DNA of 64,000 nt. Source: Ochotona curzoniae (lineage: Eukaryota; Chordata; Mammalia; Lagomorpha; Ochotonidae). Shown piece by piece: positions 44,631 to 58,600 of the stretch. Numbering within the stretch: the stretch's first letter is position 1; every line of letters begins with the position of its first letter. Where the stretch lies: contig NW_024466599.1 in the NCBI RefSeq assembly GCF_017591425.1, positions 24,962,001 to 25,026,000 of the forward strand. The letters are read 5' to 3'. The translations under genes were made by a program, and so were the position numbers. Under the pieces are notes generated by a model. It saw only the letters and a program-made list of their open reading frames with translations, was not told where the DNA came from and ran no database searches.

Positions 44631-45639
44631 TCAGTAAGGGGTTGGAAATTATCCTTTCATATTTTATAAATTTAGTTTAGCTATACTAAAATCCTAGGAA
44701 CAAGTAGATAAGCAGTATGAAATCTTTGCCCTCAGAAATTCTCACAACAGAAAGCTGTTAGTAATGTGCAGTAATCATTATCAAGAAACACACTGAAAAA
44801 TGTGATTCAAAGGGGAAACAGAACTCAGTCCTTTTAACAGAAAGGTTTTACTACCGTTTTGGCAAGTCTATTCTTCTAGATAAATCTCATAACTCAAGGA
44901 TATGAAGAAAAAATGGCCCAGCAGAAGAAAAACTTAGGGAGATTTCTGGGTAGAAAATGTTCATGTGGTTCTGAAATTACACAAGAGGCATCACAACAGT
45001 CTGTCCGTCCCCAGACATGAATGTCTGCAAAATCTTTGAGATAACTCTTGTATTGAGACATACCCAGAGACTTGATGTTTTACAAATAATGCAGGTTAAG
45101 GCTCCACATTTACAACTAAATATGTTATCCTTTTCAGGAAAGGGTCAATGTCTACATGGAGGATGTGCTGTTTATAAGTTTTATCCAGTTTATTTCTCCA
45201 CATGATGCCAACTGCTTTTTCCTTCTGGCTGCTCTTAAGAAGGGATATTCCATGTTCTGTTTTTCTGCATACTAACACTCAACAAGCAGTTTTAAAGTCC
45301 TGACCAAATGGTACTAAAGTATGATTCATTATCAGTTTCATGTGAGAAACAAAAATTTCCTACATGCAATTTGGAAGATAATAATGTGATCATTGTATTA
45401 ATATAGTGCTAATGGTATCAAAACTTATAAATAAGTGATTGAGTGGTTGTGAAGGCAGTGCAGAGCTACACTTCACAATAAATGAAAAAGTAGCAAACAC
45501 GGTTGTACGCACTCTCTCTGCTTTATACAAGATACTAGGAAGAACTGTGAAATATTGAACATTCAAGGAATAATCACTCAATGAAAATCAAACAATCATT
45601 GGATTAATTGAAATTATTCCTCTTAGGTAAGAGATCTTT
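44631..45639. other. Intergenic DNA, no gene recognised
   Basis: Nothing is recognised. Frames of about 60 codons on both strands look like chance. Confidence 0.5.
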
Positions 45640-46290
45640 TGAGCAAAGCTTAGTGAATATCTCCGACTACTTTAAAGTACTTTGGAATTAATGACTCGTT
45701 TCCAAAGACTAGAGAACAGAAAAAGTACTAAATTAACAGTGCAGGAACTTGACCAATGCTACCTTAAACAAATGATGAAGGATATAGTCACGGTAATATG
45801 TGAATATTCTGACTCTCTCATGTCGTTTGGCAATAGAACACTTCACTCATATATTATTTCAAGCATGCATAATCTCGGCCCTATCATGGCAAAAGCAGAC
45901 AAACCCAGATGTGATGCCATTCTACAAAAATATTGATCATTAAACTGCAAGACTGTCAAAGTTAGGGACAGAAGCAAAGATCAAAACATCGTTACAGACC
46001 TACAGTGGCTGTGGATACATGCAACTCAATATTGTAATGGGAAATGTAACACAAAGCACAAACAGAAGCAGCATTGAGGGGGCATTGGTAAGAACCAAAA
46101 TCTTATTATTTAATTAAAATATATATATCAATATCATATTGTTAATTTTGATCAATGAATCCCATCAGTATTAGATAATAACATTGGGGAAAATGGATAA
46201 AAGATATCAGGGGACCATACTGTATTTTTGCAACTTCCCTATGAGTCAAATGTTAAAAAAATAAGAATATATTTAACAAGATAATTTTAG
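45640..46290 (+). mobile_element. Ancient L1M-type 3' end
   Basis: The right part follows a known old L1 3'UTR order: 'cgttacagacctacagtggc', 'catgcaactcaatattgtaa', 'ttaattttgatcaat', 'aataacattggggaaaatgg', 'tgtatttttgcaacttccct' and 'agtcaaatgttaaaaaaata' (compare L1M 'taacattgggggaaactgggtaaagggtatatgggaactctctgtactatttttgcaacttttctgtaagtct'). An 84-codon frame at 45682-45936 lies just upstream or inside it. The left boundary is a guess. Confidence 0.62.
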
Positions 46291-49200
46291 TGTTTTTTTT
46301 TTTTAGTTAGTTATTTTAAAGCCTCTGGCTCAGTTGTTCCATATTTTTAAGATGTGGAAATACAGGAATTGCCACTGTCTTCTTCATTGCCTTCTAGTAT
46401 TGAGTTAGTTTTTCTTGGAATCTGTTTACCAGTATGGGCCTCATTAATATGTTCTATTAGACGAGAATCTAAAATATGGGTACAATAAGCTTAAAATGAA
46501 TCTAGACTCCATAGGATCTAAATTGCATTGCCTCTCTCTTAGAACATACTTTCTTCACCTAGTAATCTCAGACTGAATTCTAAAGTTTCCATGAAAATGC
46601 TTTATCCACTTAAAAAATCTGTTAATATTAAATGTTTTATGCTCTATACATATTCAAGAATGTCCATATGCATTGCTTGATCCATCTATTTTATTGTTTT
46701 TCATGACGGTTTAACAAACACTATTTAATAGACACTCTAGCAAAGATGTTTGAAGAAGTAAAAAGAAGAATCTTTGTTCCACTCCTGTTTGTTCTAATTA
46801 AAGAATTTTGTTACAGAAGACTCAAGTGACACTTTTGAACTCTTGACATTCTGTCCAGGATTCCCAAGGAGCCCATGAAACAGATGTCAACAAATGTAAC
46901 ACATATTGTTACATCAGGGCACAGCTAAGGAGAAGCCACCTCTCAATATGTTGCATAATTTGGATGAAAAACCCTCAATATTCACTCCTAATCCCCACAT
47001 AGCATGAAAAACTCCTTTGGCAATGCATGCAGTAGAACCAGAAAATTCAGAACCCATCTGTCTGCCACCAAAGCAAGTGCCAACTCTCGTTTCCTTTTCT
47101 TTCCTAGAAAATGGGACATTTGTTTTGTAGATCTCACAAATTCTGGATTTGGAGAATTAACATCCTACAGTCTTGTTTAATATGCTCCTGTGAACCACTC
47201 AATTATCTGAATTGCTTCTGTGAAAATAAACTCCCATATCAGCTATGTTGGTTATCCTGAGCCGTAGTTTTTGTGTGAAAGATAAAATAAATACTGGATT
47301 CTTTCACTTACCAGGCTTTCAAAATTAATGAATTGACTACCCAGTACCCTTACTATGTTTTCACTGAGCTTGTAAACTGGCTCATTGTTGTGAACTCAAG
47401 AGTTTAAATGTGTTTCAAATGTTTGGATCAATTTGTAGTGTTATACTCATGTTCAAATTGACCCAGTTTTATTCAGTGGAACTGAAACTGGCTCTTGTTG
47501 TCATTAGACTGAGTTTCAGAACCACTGGATGCTTTCCTTCTCACCTGGTAACACCTGGTTATTTTAAATAAATGTGGTTTATGCCACATCATTTAATTCT
47601 GTTATTGTAAGCAGAGAAAATATGCTAATAAAAATAGGCATGTTTTCAAAATATATAATATTACGTGATACCAAAATTTGAATTTCCAATATATTTTGCT
47701 TTATTTTTAAATTGAATTTCTATCTAATTTTTTTTCATTAAGTTTACTCTTTCTCAATATTTTGCTACAATTGAACTGTGCAAGTCATTCTACGTTAATT
47801 TCTTTATAAAAGTAATAAGCAGGTTTCTGTGCTCATGATTTATTTATTTCCTTCTCTTTGATTTCTGACTCAGAGAAAAGTTGTCTAGTTAGTTGGAGTG
47901 GATCACATGTAGCTATTCATGTAGTCCAATATTCCTGAAAAATTTGTGGTTTCCCTGCTGACTTTTGTTCACACTTTAGAAGTCCAAAAAAATCAAACTT
48001 TTCAACTGACAAGCATATGGATCCGGGGAAGATTTGTCAAAGTTACTACATTGGAAACTAGTTATCAGCCACCAAGAAATTTTAAAAGGAATAATAAGCA
48101 AAAATCATGGATAAAAAATAAACCATTTGAATAATGGTTTAACAATAAACCATGTGTTTTAGCATGCTATGTTTCATCAACATGAATAATGGAAATCTGT
48201 GTTAGATTTCTCACTAGTAGTATACAGATCATAAAATTTAAAATAACCAATCATTTTCTAATCAGTAAACTAAGTCCTGTTGAAGAAAACAATTTTGTTC
48301 AGATTAATTTCTAAAGAACATATTGGAAATAAACACATTCTAATCTCTCAGAACATTCTTATCATTTTCCCAAGAATCTGTAAAGTCCGATTACCTGCAA
48401 AGAGAGTTTGATGCAGATTGACGAAGGATAAGTGTATCACAAGTCAGTGAGTGATAAGTAAGAACTTGAAGCGAGCCACTTGCTGATTTTAACTCCTACT
48501 GACATCACGTTCGTTTATGCTGAATTCGCTCAGTGTGTTGAAGTATGTTTGAATGCTAACACTTTGAATTGAAAAAAAATACAATTCTATACCCTTGAAA
48601 TTAAAGTATATTGGTTCTTTATCACGAAAGTACTTTTTAAACTTGAAAAATCTAAATATTTTTCCATTTTTATGCATTTATGTATGTGAAGTAGAAGAAA
48701 CTTCAAAAAGTTGATAGAAAATTAACATTATAGAAAAACTTTAAGATTTTAAAATTTTTGCATCAAAATAATTTTAAGGTTTAATCACATTTCCCATGGC
48801 TTTGAAGTTCTCTAGAATGACAAATGGCACATGATTTATTCATAGCTCATTTAATGTGATTTGCCTAAAAAATCTTATTTTTAAAATGTATATGGCAAGT
48901 TAAAAACAGTTAAAGTAGCACATGAGTATAGGATTTAACATTAATAGAGACTTATAAAAGACAAGTAATAGTCAAACCTAAAAACATGGAAGACCATAAA
49001 AACATAGAATTAAGAAAGTTGATACATATATTAGGCCATTAAATCATCTATCTCTAATTATAATAATAAATAAAACTTGCCAAATGTATCATATTTTGTA
49101 CTTACAGTGACTAATAATGAACATCCTGAAAAAGCAACTCTTCTGACTTGACTAAAATTAAGTTGGAATAAAGTGACAGCAACTATTTATGCATCACAAA

Positions 49201-49750
49201 ACAGAGAAATCAGACTAAGAGTGCATGCACCTGTTGATATGAGTGTTTTCTCTGTTTTTAAAGCCCTTGTTCTGTAACCATCACCTTACAGGTGTAAATG
49301 TTAAAACAAATCTCTAGAAGAAAATTTAGGAGAAAAATGGACTCCTAATCCTCAGGAATCTTTCAACTTACTAAATTGTAATGCTTCTGGAAACTCGCAA
49401 CTTATGTGAAAGCAATTTCTTGTAGTGTACAGGTCCCTTATGTCTAAAACCAGCTACACAAGCACTCGTGTTTAACTCCGTAAGAGATAAAGTGTATGCT
49501 TCTGAATCTTCCAACTAAATTCTTCACACATGAATTCAATCTAATATGTTCCCCAGCTTTTTGAGGCCTTCCTGTTTCAAATTCCAATTCCCAGGAATCT
49601 CTCCAGCCTCTCTAATGTTTTAATTTCAATTGTGAGCATTCCAAACTCTGCCCATGGAGGAAGATACATTATTCGATTGAATCCTTTCACTCTCACTTAA
49701 AAGTATAATAACCAGGTCAGGTCTCTGTTGCAATGATTAAGATGAAACTT
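46291..49750. other. SINE-free AT-rich intergenic DNA
   Basis: About 3.4 kb with no recognised CSINE, L1 or gene. There is a T-run near 46292-46305. It is either old, decayed sequence or constrained non-coding DNA; the text alone cannot tell. Confidence 0.5.
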
Positions 49751-50075
49751 GAGGGACCAGCATTGCATTCCAGTGGGTTAAGCAGCACGTGCAACCCATA
49801 TGTGCATGAGTTCAACTCCTGACTGCTCCACCTCCAAAGTGGCTCCCTAATAATGCACCCATAAATGCAGCAGAAAATGGCTCAAGGACATGCGTTCTTG
49901 ATGTGCATGGGAGATCTGGATGAAATTCCTGATTCCTGAATTTGGCCAGGCCCAGGCCTAGGCGCTGTGACCATTTATGGAGAGAACTAGTAGCTGTTTC
50001 TCTTTCCCACTCTGTCTGCCTCTCACCACGCCTTTCAAGTAATTGAATAGATATTATTAAAAGGAGTTTTTAAAT
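49751..50075 (+). mobile_element. CSINE, diverged
   Basis: 'gagggaccagcattgcattc', 'cagtgggttaagcagcacgt', 'acccatatgtgcatgagttc', 'gactgctccacctcc', 'atgcatgggagatctgga'-type block and a CT-rich stretch 'tgtctgcctctcaccac'. Confidence 0.85.
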
Positions 50076-50091
50076 TAAAAATGCACAATTA

Positions 50092-50425
50092 GGCAGGTGT
50101 TATGGTCTTTAATAGGTGGTTAAGCTACTACATGCAATTTCTAAAATCCTGTATCAGTGTGGTTCAATTCCCAGATACGTTCCAGATACCTAATTCTTAC
50201 AACTTTATACTAATGCTCCTAACAGGTAAATAGCAAGTGCTGGTGTAACTGCGTTGGTTTCTGCTGCTAATAAGTAAGATGCAGGTGGAGTTTTGAGTTC
50301 TGAGTTCCTGACTTCATCTGGGACATCCCTGGATGATGCAAGCACATGGGTAATGAACCAAGGGCAGAAGATATTCATTCATATTCTATCTCTCTCTTGC
50401 AAATAGATGAAAATAAACATTTTAA
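50092..50425 (+). mobile_element. CSINE, old copy directly downstream
   Basis: 'aggcaggtgttatggtcttt', 'aataggtggttaagctacta', 'gttcaattcccagatacg' (B-box side), 'tgagttctgagttcctgact', 'gggtaatgaaccaagggcag', then 'atctctctcttgcaaataga'. Much more diverged than the young copies. Confidence 0.75.
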
Positions 50426-53400
50426 GGTACATAGTTGTAGAGAGCAAGTGAACTAAAAATTGACTCAAAAGCCTCAATGTGAAATAATCTCTAAACTCAA
50501 AATAAAGAGAAATCTTAAATCTATGGAAATGAAAACAGTCACTCAAAAAGGAAGGAAGCAAGAAAGAAAGGAATAAAGGCAGAGAGGAGAGGAGATGAGA
50601 AGACGGATGAGAGAAAACAGACGCTCCGACTTGTGGCATACTTTTCATCTCGTTAGCAATATTGTTTGTAGGAAGTTTTTAAAAATATCTCCTAAGACTA
50701 ATGAAAAAATTTATTTTAGTTTTACAATCACCTTAGCCACCAATTAAAGATGAATGAAGCTTTTTCATATGTAAGGGAATCAGAAAAATTAACTTCTATT
50801 TATCTTTTGTTGTTAAATTATCTGACGAGGCATTAGAATGAATATAATGCCAAGTAGAGATAAATATGTGAATAGAAGTAGAAATTTAATAAGCATCTAA
50901 TTCAGAGAGATTTTCAAAAAGAAGTCTCTAGAAACACCAGGAGGGAAATGGAATGCAGCATTTTTTATAGATAACCTGCATGATCAATAGTATATAGAAA
51001 GAATCACTGAGAGCACACATATTGCCAAAGATTTGGAAAACTTGCTTGGGATAAGAAAACTGGATGTAAATTATAGAACAGATACGTCAAATTGGAACAA
51101 TGATCCTGTAAAATGAAATGCAACCTGAGTAAAATTTGAATCGCCAGGAGTCTAAAAGCTATGGGGATACAGCAAAGGAGGTATATTTCTCCCATGCAAA
51201 ATAAAGAATGACAAATAGACTCTTGAAAAGAAAACCTGACACTGTGCATGGATCTATCATTTGGCATGGTTTGGAATAATATATTGAAGAACAAAAATAA
51301 TTGATATCAATAATCTCCCATAAATGATACCAAAATGTCTTATTAGGAAAACTGAAAATGTGTATGTTGGTATTCTGTTCAAGTCTGTAGTAAGTATTTT
51401 TCTCCAGAATCATTATATACTTTTTAACAGAGTTCTTTTGGCGTAGGGGAATTAACCTAGCATTAAAAATTTAATGGCTTACTTGTGCTTATGGAACAGA
51501 ATATAAATGCAATCAACCTTGACAATGTAAAAGCTGAAGTACAAGTGACAGAAACTAGGAGGTAACAGTGGGAGGGATGCTGAGAAACTAAATTGAAATG
51601 AAGATGAGAGAAGAAAGAACTAAAATCTACTTTGAACTGGTGTTCATGGGTAATTTAATAAGTTCATAAATCAGAAAACAGCAAAGCAACTGCATATTCT
51701 AAAATATAAACATAAAACCAAAACAAATGTTTTCATCATATGATCTGTGAAGCTTTATGACTTTTACATAAATACAAGTTTAAACAGTTGTGAGAAAAAT
51801 GGAATTTCATCACAATGCACAATTTCTACGAACTATTTCAGGCCTTCATCGATATATCAATTCAGTAAGTTTGAGAAAGATTCACATAGTATGTTTTTGT
51901 CTAGCCTAAAATGCTTTCCTGTTTGTGCTTGATTTTCACATACTTTGAGCACAACCTTTCTAGTTGACAGCTATTGCAAAATGTCATTTTCTCAGAAAAA
52001 TTAAATCTGAAAATACCAATGAGTGTCTTGAAATCTCTACCAGAGTAAATCATATTTAATTCAGACAGATGTCTTTAGTTATGCACAAGAAAACAGAAAC
52101 CACCTCAAGGCCGAACAGCTAATGGTGAAGAACAGAGATCATTTCCGAAAATGGCACGTCAGCATGCTGTCAGAGCAGTGACAGCTAATAGTTCATTAAT
52201 ATACAACTGTAACCTGGACACAAATACACAAACATTGCTCATGAAAAACGCCTCGTTCTCTAAAGCGTTGCATTGAGAAACCCACACATATTGAACAATT
52301 ACTTTAAAGGAGGCAATAAAACAAAGGAACTTAATTATCCATTTACATAAGAAGAAGATTAACCTGAGGTTGATCATGGCATGACATAAATTCCCAACCA
52401 GTTAAATGATTATTCTGAAGCAAATTAAGGTTACAAATATTTTCAAAAGGAAAAATATGAGCTATGACAATTCTTCTCTTCACAGTAGCTATTTTCTGAT
52501 AAGCAACATATCCTTCAAGTAAAGCCAGTGAAAATATGATCAATGGACACGCTGATAGGTGCCACCACTCATTCCTTCCTGACAGAAGAGCCTAAGAGGC
52601 CACATGTGTGTGCATACCAGTTTACTGTTGGCTCTGAAACAGTTATTATCTCAGCACTGGAAATTTTCAGTATAGACAGGCTATTCTGGTGAGGACTAAA
52701 AAAAAAATTTTTTTTGAGTGTCTTTAAAAAGAGCTTAAGCCACAGCGAATTTCCACATGGATTCATTGAGCAGGAAGTAGCTGGATATTGAACCATGTGG
52801 CTTTATGACCGTGGAGAGTTCATTGCTCCCTGGTTACGGTGGTGAGGAAGTTCCATGTACAATAGATTTTGAAAGTCTGCAGAACTGCAGTAAACAAGCA
52901 CGAATACTTAGAGAACTGATCATACAGTCAATACCCAAATTATTTTAATCCGTATTGGAAAGGGACATGTTGTTAGGACTTCAAGGCTTTTTTTCTATGT
53001 GCTTCCCTTCACACCATGAAATCTCCCCCAAAGTCTTGATCATTATCCTGAATGTGAAATGTGAATTGCCTTGTATATTTTTAATTTTCTCCTGTTTCTA
53101 ATTTTGTTGAATAGGAAAATATTATAAACAAATAAATGAACAAATGATCTTGCAACAAAGTACATTCATAGTAGAAGAGGCAAGAAAGGCAAGCACCAAA
53201 AAAAAAGTTGCACTGAACTGGAGAAACCAAATAATGACACAAAAGTTAAAATCTATGAAAAAAGTTGTGTGTGAAAATTATAGAATTAAAATTTAATTTT
53301 CTTGACCAACCAAGAAATGTTGGCTTGCTAATGAGTCCAATGTATTACTTAACACATTTTTGCAGGACATCAAGGTTTTGATTAGAGACATACATAGTTC

Positions 53401-53594
53401 AAAAATAAGGTGGGCGACTAACTGAGTGTCTTCTATTGGAATAAGACTTTTAGTGAATTTAAAAAACTGATTTACCATGGATCTTTTTTTATTTTTTATA
53501 GCTCTTTTGTGGCAGGTGGGCCAGTACCTTCTCCAGTATGTTAAGATAATTGGTAAACTGCTTACCTGGTAATCTAAATTAGTGCATACACACT
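50426..53594. other. SINE-free AT-rich intergenic DNA
   Basis: No gene or repeat family is recognised over 3.1 kb. A purine-rich AAG/GGA stretch lies at 50545-50615. Frames of 60-96 codons on the minus strand have no motif. Confidence 0.5.
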
Positions 53595-53607
53595 AAAAGA
53601 ATCAAAT

Positions 53608-53846
53608 GACACTCTGCCAGCTCTACCTTTAGACCAGAGGTGGTCTCCACAAGACGCTGTTGAACTTCTCTGGACAAGATGCTGGACTCTATGCTTGGTA
53701 TATGCTTGCAATGAAAGAACCCCAGCTAAACTTAAACTGTGGCAATGCAGCAAGGTGGAGGAATCCACAAGGGGGGAGGGTTGGGGAAGGGGAGGGGGGA
53801 TCCCAGTGCTTACAACTGTGTCACATAACACAATGTAATAAACAAC
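53608..53846 (+). mobile_element. Young L1 3'UTR, strongly 5'-truncated
   Basis: About 240 bases matching the 3' end of the L1 at 25701-26603 block by block: 'agctctacctttagaccaga', 'gatgctggactctatgcttg', 'gtatatgcttgcaatgaaag', 'gcagcaaggtggaggaatcc', a G-rich purine tract at 53771-53798 and 'cacataacacaatgtaataa'. Flanked by aaaagaatcaaat (53595-53607) and aaaaaaatcaaat (53847-53859), 12 of 13 identical. Contains no ORF2. Confidence 0.92.
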
Positions 53847-53859
53847 AAAAAAATCAAAT

Positions 53860-56800
53860 AATAAGCCTGCATCAAAAACTACAGTTGTCCCCCAAAACCT
53901 GTTTTACCTCTTGTCTCAAATGTCCTAGTTTTCAGCTAGCCACATAGCAATCTACCATAAAGCCAAGATCTTCAAACTTCTTTAATAACTAGATGAGAAA
54001 AGAGGAGTATGAACAAAATCGTTGGGTAACAATGTCCAGATCATGTCTTAAGGCATTTCCCATTCTCTTGCCAGGAACCGAGGAATACTGACAGATCATT
54101 AGAGCAGAACCATTTCCCATCAATGACAGAACAGTAAGAGGGCAGCCACTGCCTCTTGGGATGACCTTGCGAAACAGCAGCATCACAGAAACAAAGGATT
54201 ACTTTAGGATTACTTCCTTTCAAACTGATATCAAAGAAAAAATTGACTTCTGCCTTTTAAAAGCCACTAATTGGGATCTCTGTTGCACATGACCTAAGTT
54301 ATGATTTAAATAATGCAACTTGAAAACAAAATGCAGGATGTTACTCTCTCACTAACTGCTAAAAAACCAAACTAGCATGAAAAATTATGTGATTAACTTG
54401 TATTTACTCACATAGTAAAAATGTATGCTAATAAGAAACTATAAGTGAAAATAAATAGTTATAAAGTAATGCCTTGAATAACAATTTCTAAAAATTGTAT
54501 GTGTAAAAGTTATCTTGTACTTTGAAAATATCTTGTTTGTAATACTAACCTCAAATAAGAAAAAAAAAGCTTAAGAAATAAGCAAAATAACAAATACAAT
54601 GTAACAAATATAAATATTACAATGAATAAAGGAAGATTTCCTGAAAACAATAAAAATTCAAAATATAAAAAAATAAAATGTTTTTGAGACTCTACAACTC
54701 TTTAGTTTCATAAGAAAACATGTATGTAGTTATCTATTTACAATGTTCATTATAGAAATGCATTAAAAGGTCTTTTCTTAGCAATAAGGCTTTAGTCCAT
54801 GTGGGTATAAGAACAAAAGAAGCAGGCTGACACAAAGGTTAATCTGTTCAAACAATTATAATAAACCATAATTCCAATTAATTGAAATTATGGCTATAAT
54901 TATAAAATATCTAAGTTACACTGCTTCAAGAAAATAATAAGAAACTGGAAATCAACACAAAACTTTATGCTTGAAACAAGTGTGACTGATTCTTTTTCAC
55001 GAATCCATGGCTTAGTTACCGTCACTCCGGTAGCTGCATTCAATAAAGCTAACCAGAATGACAACATCAAACACGTCCTCAAGTCTTAGGGCTGTAGTTA
55101 CTGTCTGGCTAGCAGATAAGTAGATTCAGTTCTACAGTTCACCTCTTCCTCTCTTGGTTGCTCCCATCATTCATGAATACTATGTTACAAGTACATATAC
55201 AACAGCTACAGTCTCAAGATACAAGTGCCAGCTTTTTCTGTTCCCCACCTGTAATGACTTCAGGCACCTTCGGATTACCAATTCCATTATTTTACTAGTT
55301 TCACTGTTCTTTGTTTTCATTTTTTCATAAGAAAGCAATTCCTCTGGTGCCCATTCCAAATAGGGATCTATTTTGTGCATGTTCAGGCAGAGCATGTCAC
55401 AGCCACCATCGCCCCACATCTATCATAAGACGCTGTCATTGGAATAATGATGCAGAATCGGCACTATGTCAATGAATAATCCTTGGTCCATATATGTATG
55501 TCTGCATAAGTTAAAAATGTATAATCTCTAGCACTGTGCAATGCAATCATTAGTCTTTTTTGTGCTATATCAAAGCAACAATTAGCACTCGTTTCTATTT
55601 CTATGTAGATAAGCATCGATATTTGAACAAATAGGTCTGTAGAATGAATGCCTGTAAGTTTAATTGCTGATTGTAAAAGTACAAACATTTTCAGTACTAT
55701 GGCAGGTGCACTTCAAAAATGTGCTTCTTTTATAGCCACACCAATCAGACAGATTAATTTCTGTTTTAATGTCTTTTAGCTCATGAGAGTATTGATCTTA
55801 TGTTTTATGCTTTTGAAAGATCCTTTCTTGAGGTTATTGAAAACTTAAGTGCTGGTGCTGTAGATTATCTGTGATATGGTGCCAGGAAGATCTGAGAAGT
55901 TTTGGAAAGATTTTTGATGACAGTTTATCTAAAACATTAAGCACTTGCGTAACTTTGGTACTTGCATGTGTTAAAGTGCTAGCACATACAAAAACACCAA
56001 GGAGAATTCTATGAAGCCGAAAAAAAGAGAAGAGCAAAGAGAAACTGGACTCAGTTTTGCAAAGAAAGCAGAAGTGTAAGCAAGGAAGGTCTGTCCTGAC
56101 TCATCATGATGACTAATGTACTTTGCCTTTGACACATCATGACTACTTCAACAAACACAGTGTTAATTCATTTCCCATCTTTTTCATAATTAATTCTTCT
56201 ATTAATGTCATGTAAGTTATTTCACATCAATGATAGAACACAATCAGATTTGGTGACAGAAAAATAAAGTAAAAAATACAAAAAACATACACTGAGAAAA
56301 TGTTATTTCTGCTGAGTAGTGTATCCCTAAGGACAGGCATAGGCAAAAACATATGTTTGTGTCTATATGGAGCAACACCTGTTTCTTTTTATTAAAGAAT
56401 ATTGTCTTTGTATGCTTTTTAAAACTGGAAAAACTAGTCAATGTTTTAAAATCTTTTAATCCATTGTTCAGCTTATCTCAAATATCCTTTCTTTAGACAG
56501 AATGTAATTGATCCCACAAGGTCAATTTCTAGCTTCAAGTCAGTAAACAAGGTTTAAGTTTATCTATGACTTGGCATTAAGGGCATAGATTAGGGCTTTT
56601 CTGCAGCCAGATACACAAAAAAGATTAAACAAGTAAGCAACTAAAATCAGTCTATGAGAAAATATTTATAATTTTTTTTAGTAAGAACAATGGTCAAGAC
56701 ATGAGTGGAGGAAAATACACAAATATTTCCCATCATTCTGTTTCTATCCCATAAATCAAATATACCATTTAAAAGGTCAATTTTTATAGCCAAACAAAAG

Positions 56801-57224
56801 CAAAGGAAAACAGAATATCACTCAACTGTTCCTGATTTAAATATAGATATTTCTACTTTCCCTGACTATAAACTTTCCTTAGCAGGTAAGCCTATACATG
56901 TTTTATTTAATAGTCAAAATTCTTATCCAAACATTTCCTCCTTTACAAATCTAAATCCTTATCCCAAAACTTTTTTCTCCCAGAAATTATCTTCTTTTCT
57001 TTTCTTTATATTGGATTGCTACATCTGTAAACTGGAAGTCTGAGGGGGGGAAAATAATGAAATAATACAATCATTCTAACACTGTGTACCAGAACTGTGA
57101 TTTAAATAGCTTAACAAGCTCAGTAATCATGTCAATGCATGACCAATACATTTTATTGCTTCAGTTTTTAAAATGAGGATATTAAGAAAAAAACAGTTCA
57201 GCTATTAACTTGAAAATGTATTCC
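53860..57224. other. SINE-free AT-rich intergenic DNA
   Basis: Over 3.3 kb with no recognised repeat or gene. The longest frame is 112 codons (56705-57043 plus), with no recognisable motif. Confidence 0.5.
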
Positions 57225-57490
57225 AGAGCCTGACATGATGGCTCCATTAGCTAATCCTCCCCTTGCAAGTGCTGGGATCCAATATGCACTCCAGTTCATG
57301 TCCTGGCTGCTGCACTTCAAATGCAGCTCTCTGCTTGTGACTTCAGAAAGCAGTGGAGGATGGCCCAAATCCTTGTGACAACAGGAAGAAGCTCCTGGCT
57401 CAGCTTCAATCACTGCAGTCACTTGGTGAGTGAACCAGTGGATGGAATCTGTCTCTCCTTCTCTTTGTGTATCTGACTTTCAAAACAAAA
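57225..57490 (+). mobile_element. CSINE
   Basis: 'gagcctgacatgatggctcc', 'cccttgcaagtgctgggatc', 'tgtcctggctgctgcacttc', 'agcagtggaggatggcccaa', 'gagtgaaccagtggatggaa' and 'atctgacttt' before an A-rich tail. About 40 bases of the middle body are missing. Confidence 0.9.
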
Positions 57491-58439
57491 AACACACTTG
57501 AATCTTCTTTTTTTGAAAGAAAGAAGAAGAAAATAAAAGAGAAGAAAATGCATTCCCAAAGACCGGATCAGGAATTCTGATGAAATTCAGTGAAGTCCCA
57601 GATACTGAAGCTTTACTTCTATATATCCAGCCTATCCGCCATTCAATCACATCTCTGGTCTTATCATTGGAAAGTCTAAATGCATGAAATAATGTGTTCA
57701 TTCAGAAATATTTTAAGTTAGCATGTTATTAACATAAAAAAGTTTAAATTGTGACCAAGAAAAACAAATAGTTTAAGATATTTTGTCAGTTTTAATAAAT
57801 ATGATAGGAAAGTTAGCTGACTATCCACATAAGAGTATGATTGCATCAAAAATAAATAAATCTAGAACTGGAGAAAATATAAAGAAATTAAAAATATCAA
57901 AGTATTCACTATCAATTTATTTTAACACTCTAACAAAGGATGAACAAGAAAAAGTGCAGTGGGGATGGCTTAAATGTTTCAATTAACACCAATGATTTAA
58001 GGAATAAGAACTGATCTGGTATAAAATCTCCTTTCGGTGGGTCCAGAGACATGGGACAGCCATGTATTCCACAAAATATATGATAAAATTTTAATATTGG
58101 ATACATTTAAAGCTAACTCATTAGTATTCTGAGAGAGAAAACATTTCATTTTCCAGTGCATTCAATCATTTTACCCAAAGAAAATCTTTAGTAAATGAGA
58201 AATAAAAGTTTGTATGTACCTGCCAACATCATCTGAAAGTTAGAAATACTCTTTCAATGCACAAATAAAAGAAAAAAACTCTGTTACTAAATATCTAACT
58301 GAATCCAATAAGAACAAATTAAGATTTTTGACAGAAAATAAACTATAAATTATTTAAATTACTAAAAATTTTGGCAAAGAATTGATAATAGAACTAGCCC
58401 ACCAAACCACTTACATGTGACATTGTCAACAAACAGGTA
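57491..58439. other. AT-rich intergenic DNA
   Basis: No gene or repeat family is recognised. Confidence 0.5.
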
Positions 58440-58600
58440 GAAAACAATTATATATAAATAAATAAATATATGTATATACAGTTATATATCACACACTTAT
58501 ATATGTATATATATACTTCTACATACACACACTTATATATAATTACATATATAAGTTTATATATATAAATATCTAAGCAAATGTTTATGTGTGTGTATTT
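58440..58600. repeat. Low-complexity (TA/TATATG/AC)n cluster
   Basis: Mixed runs of ta, tatg, aaat and cacac with near-palindromic 'tatatata' pieces. The resulting Tyr/Ile-rich frame on the minus strand is an artefact of composition. Confidence 0.85.

Noticed and set aside
45682..45936. 84-codon frame as a gene
   Set aside because: It lies beside or inside an ancient L1M 3' end, with no recognisable domain.
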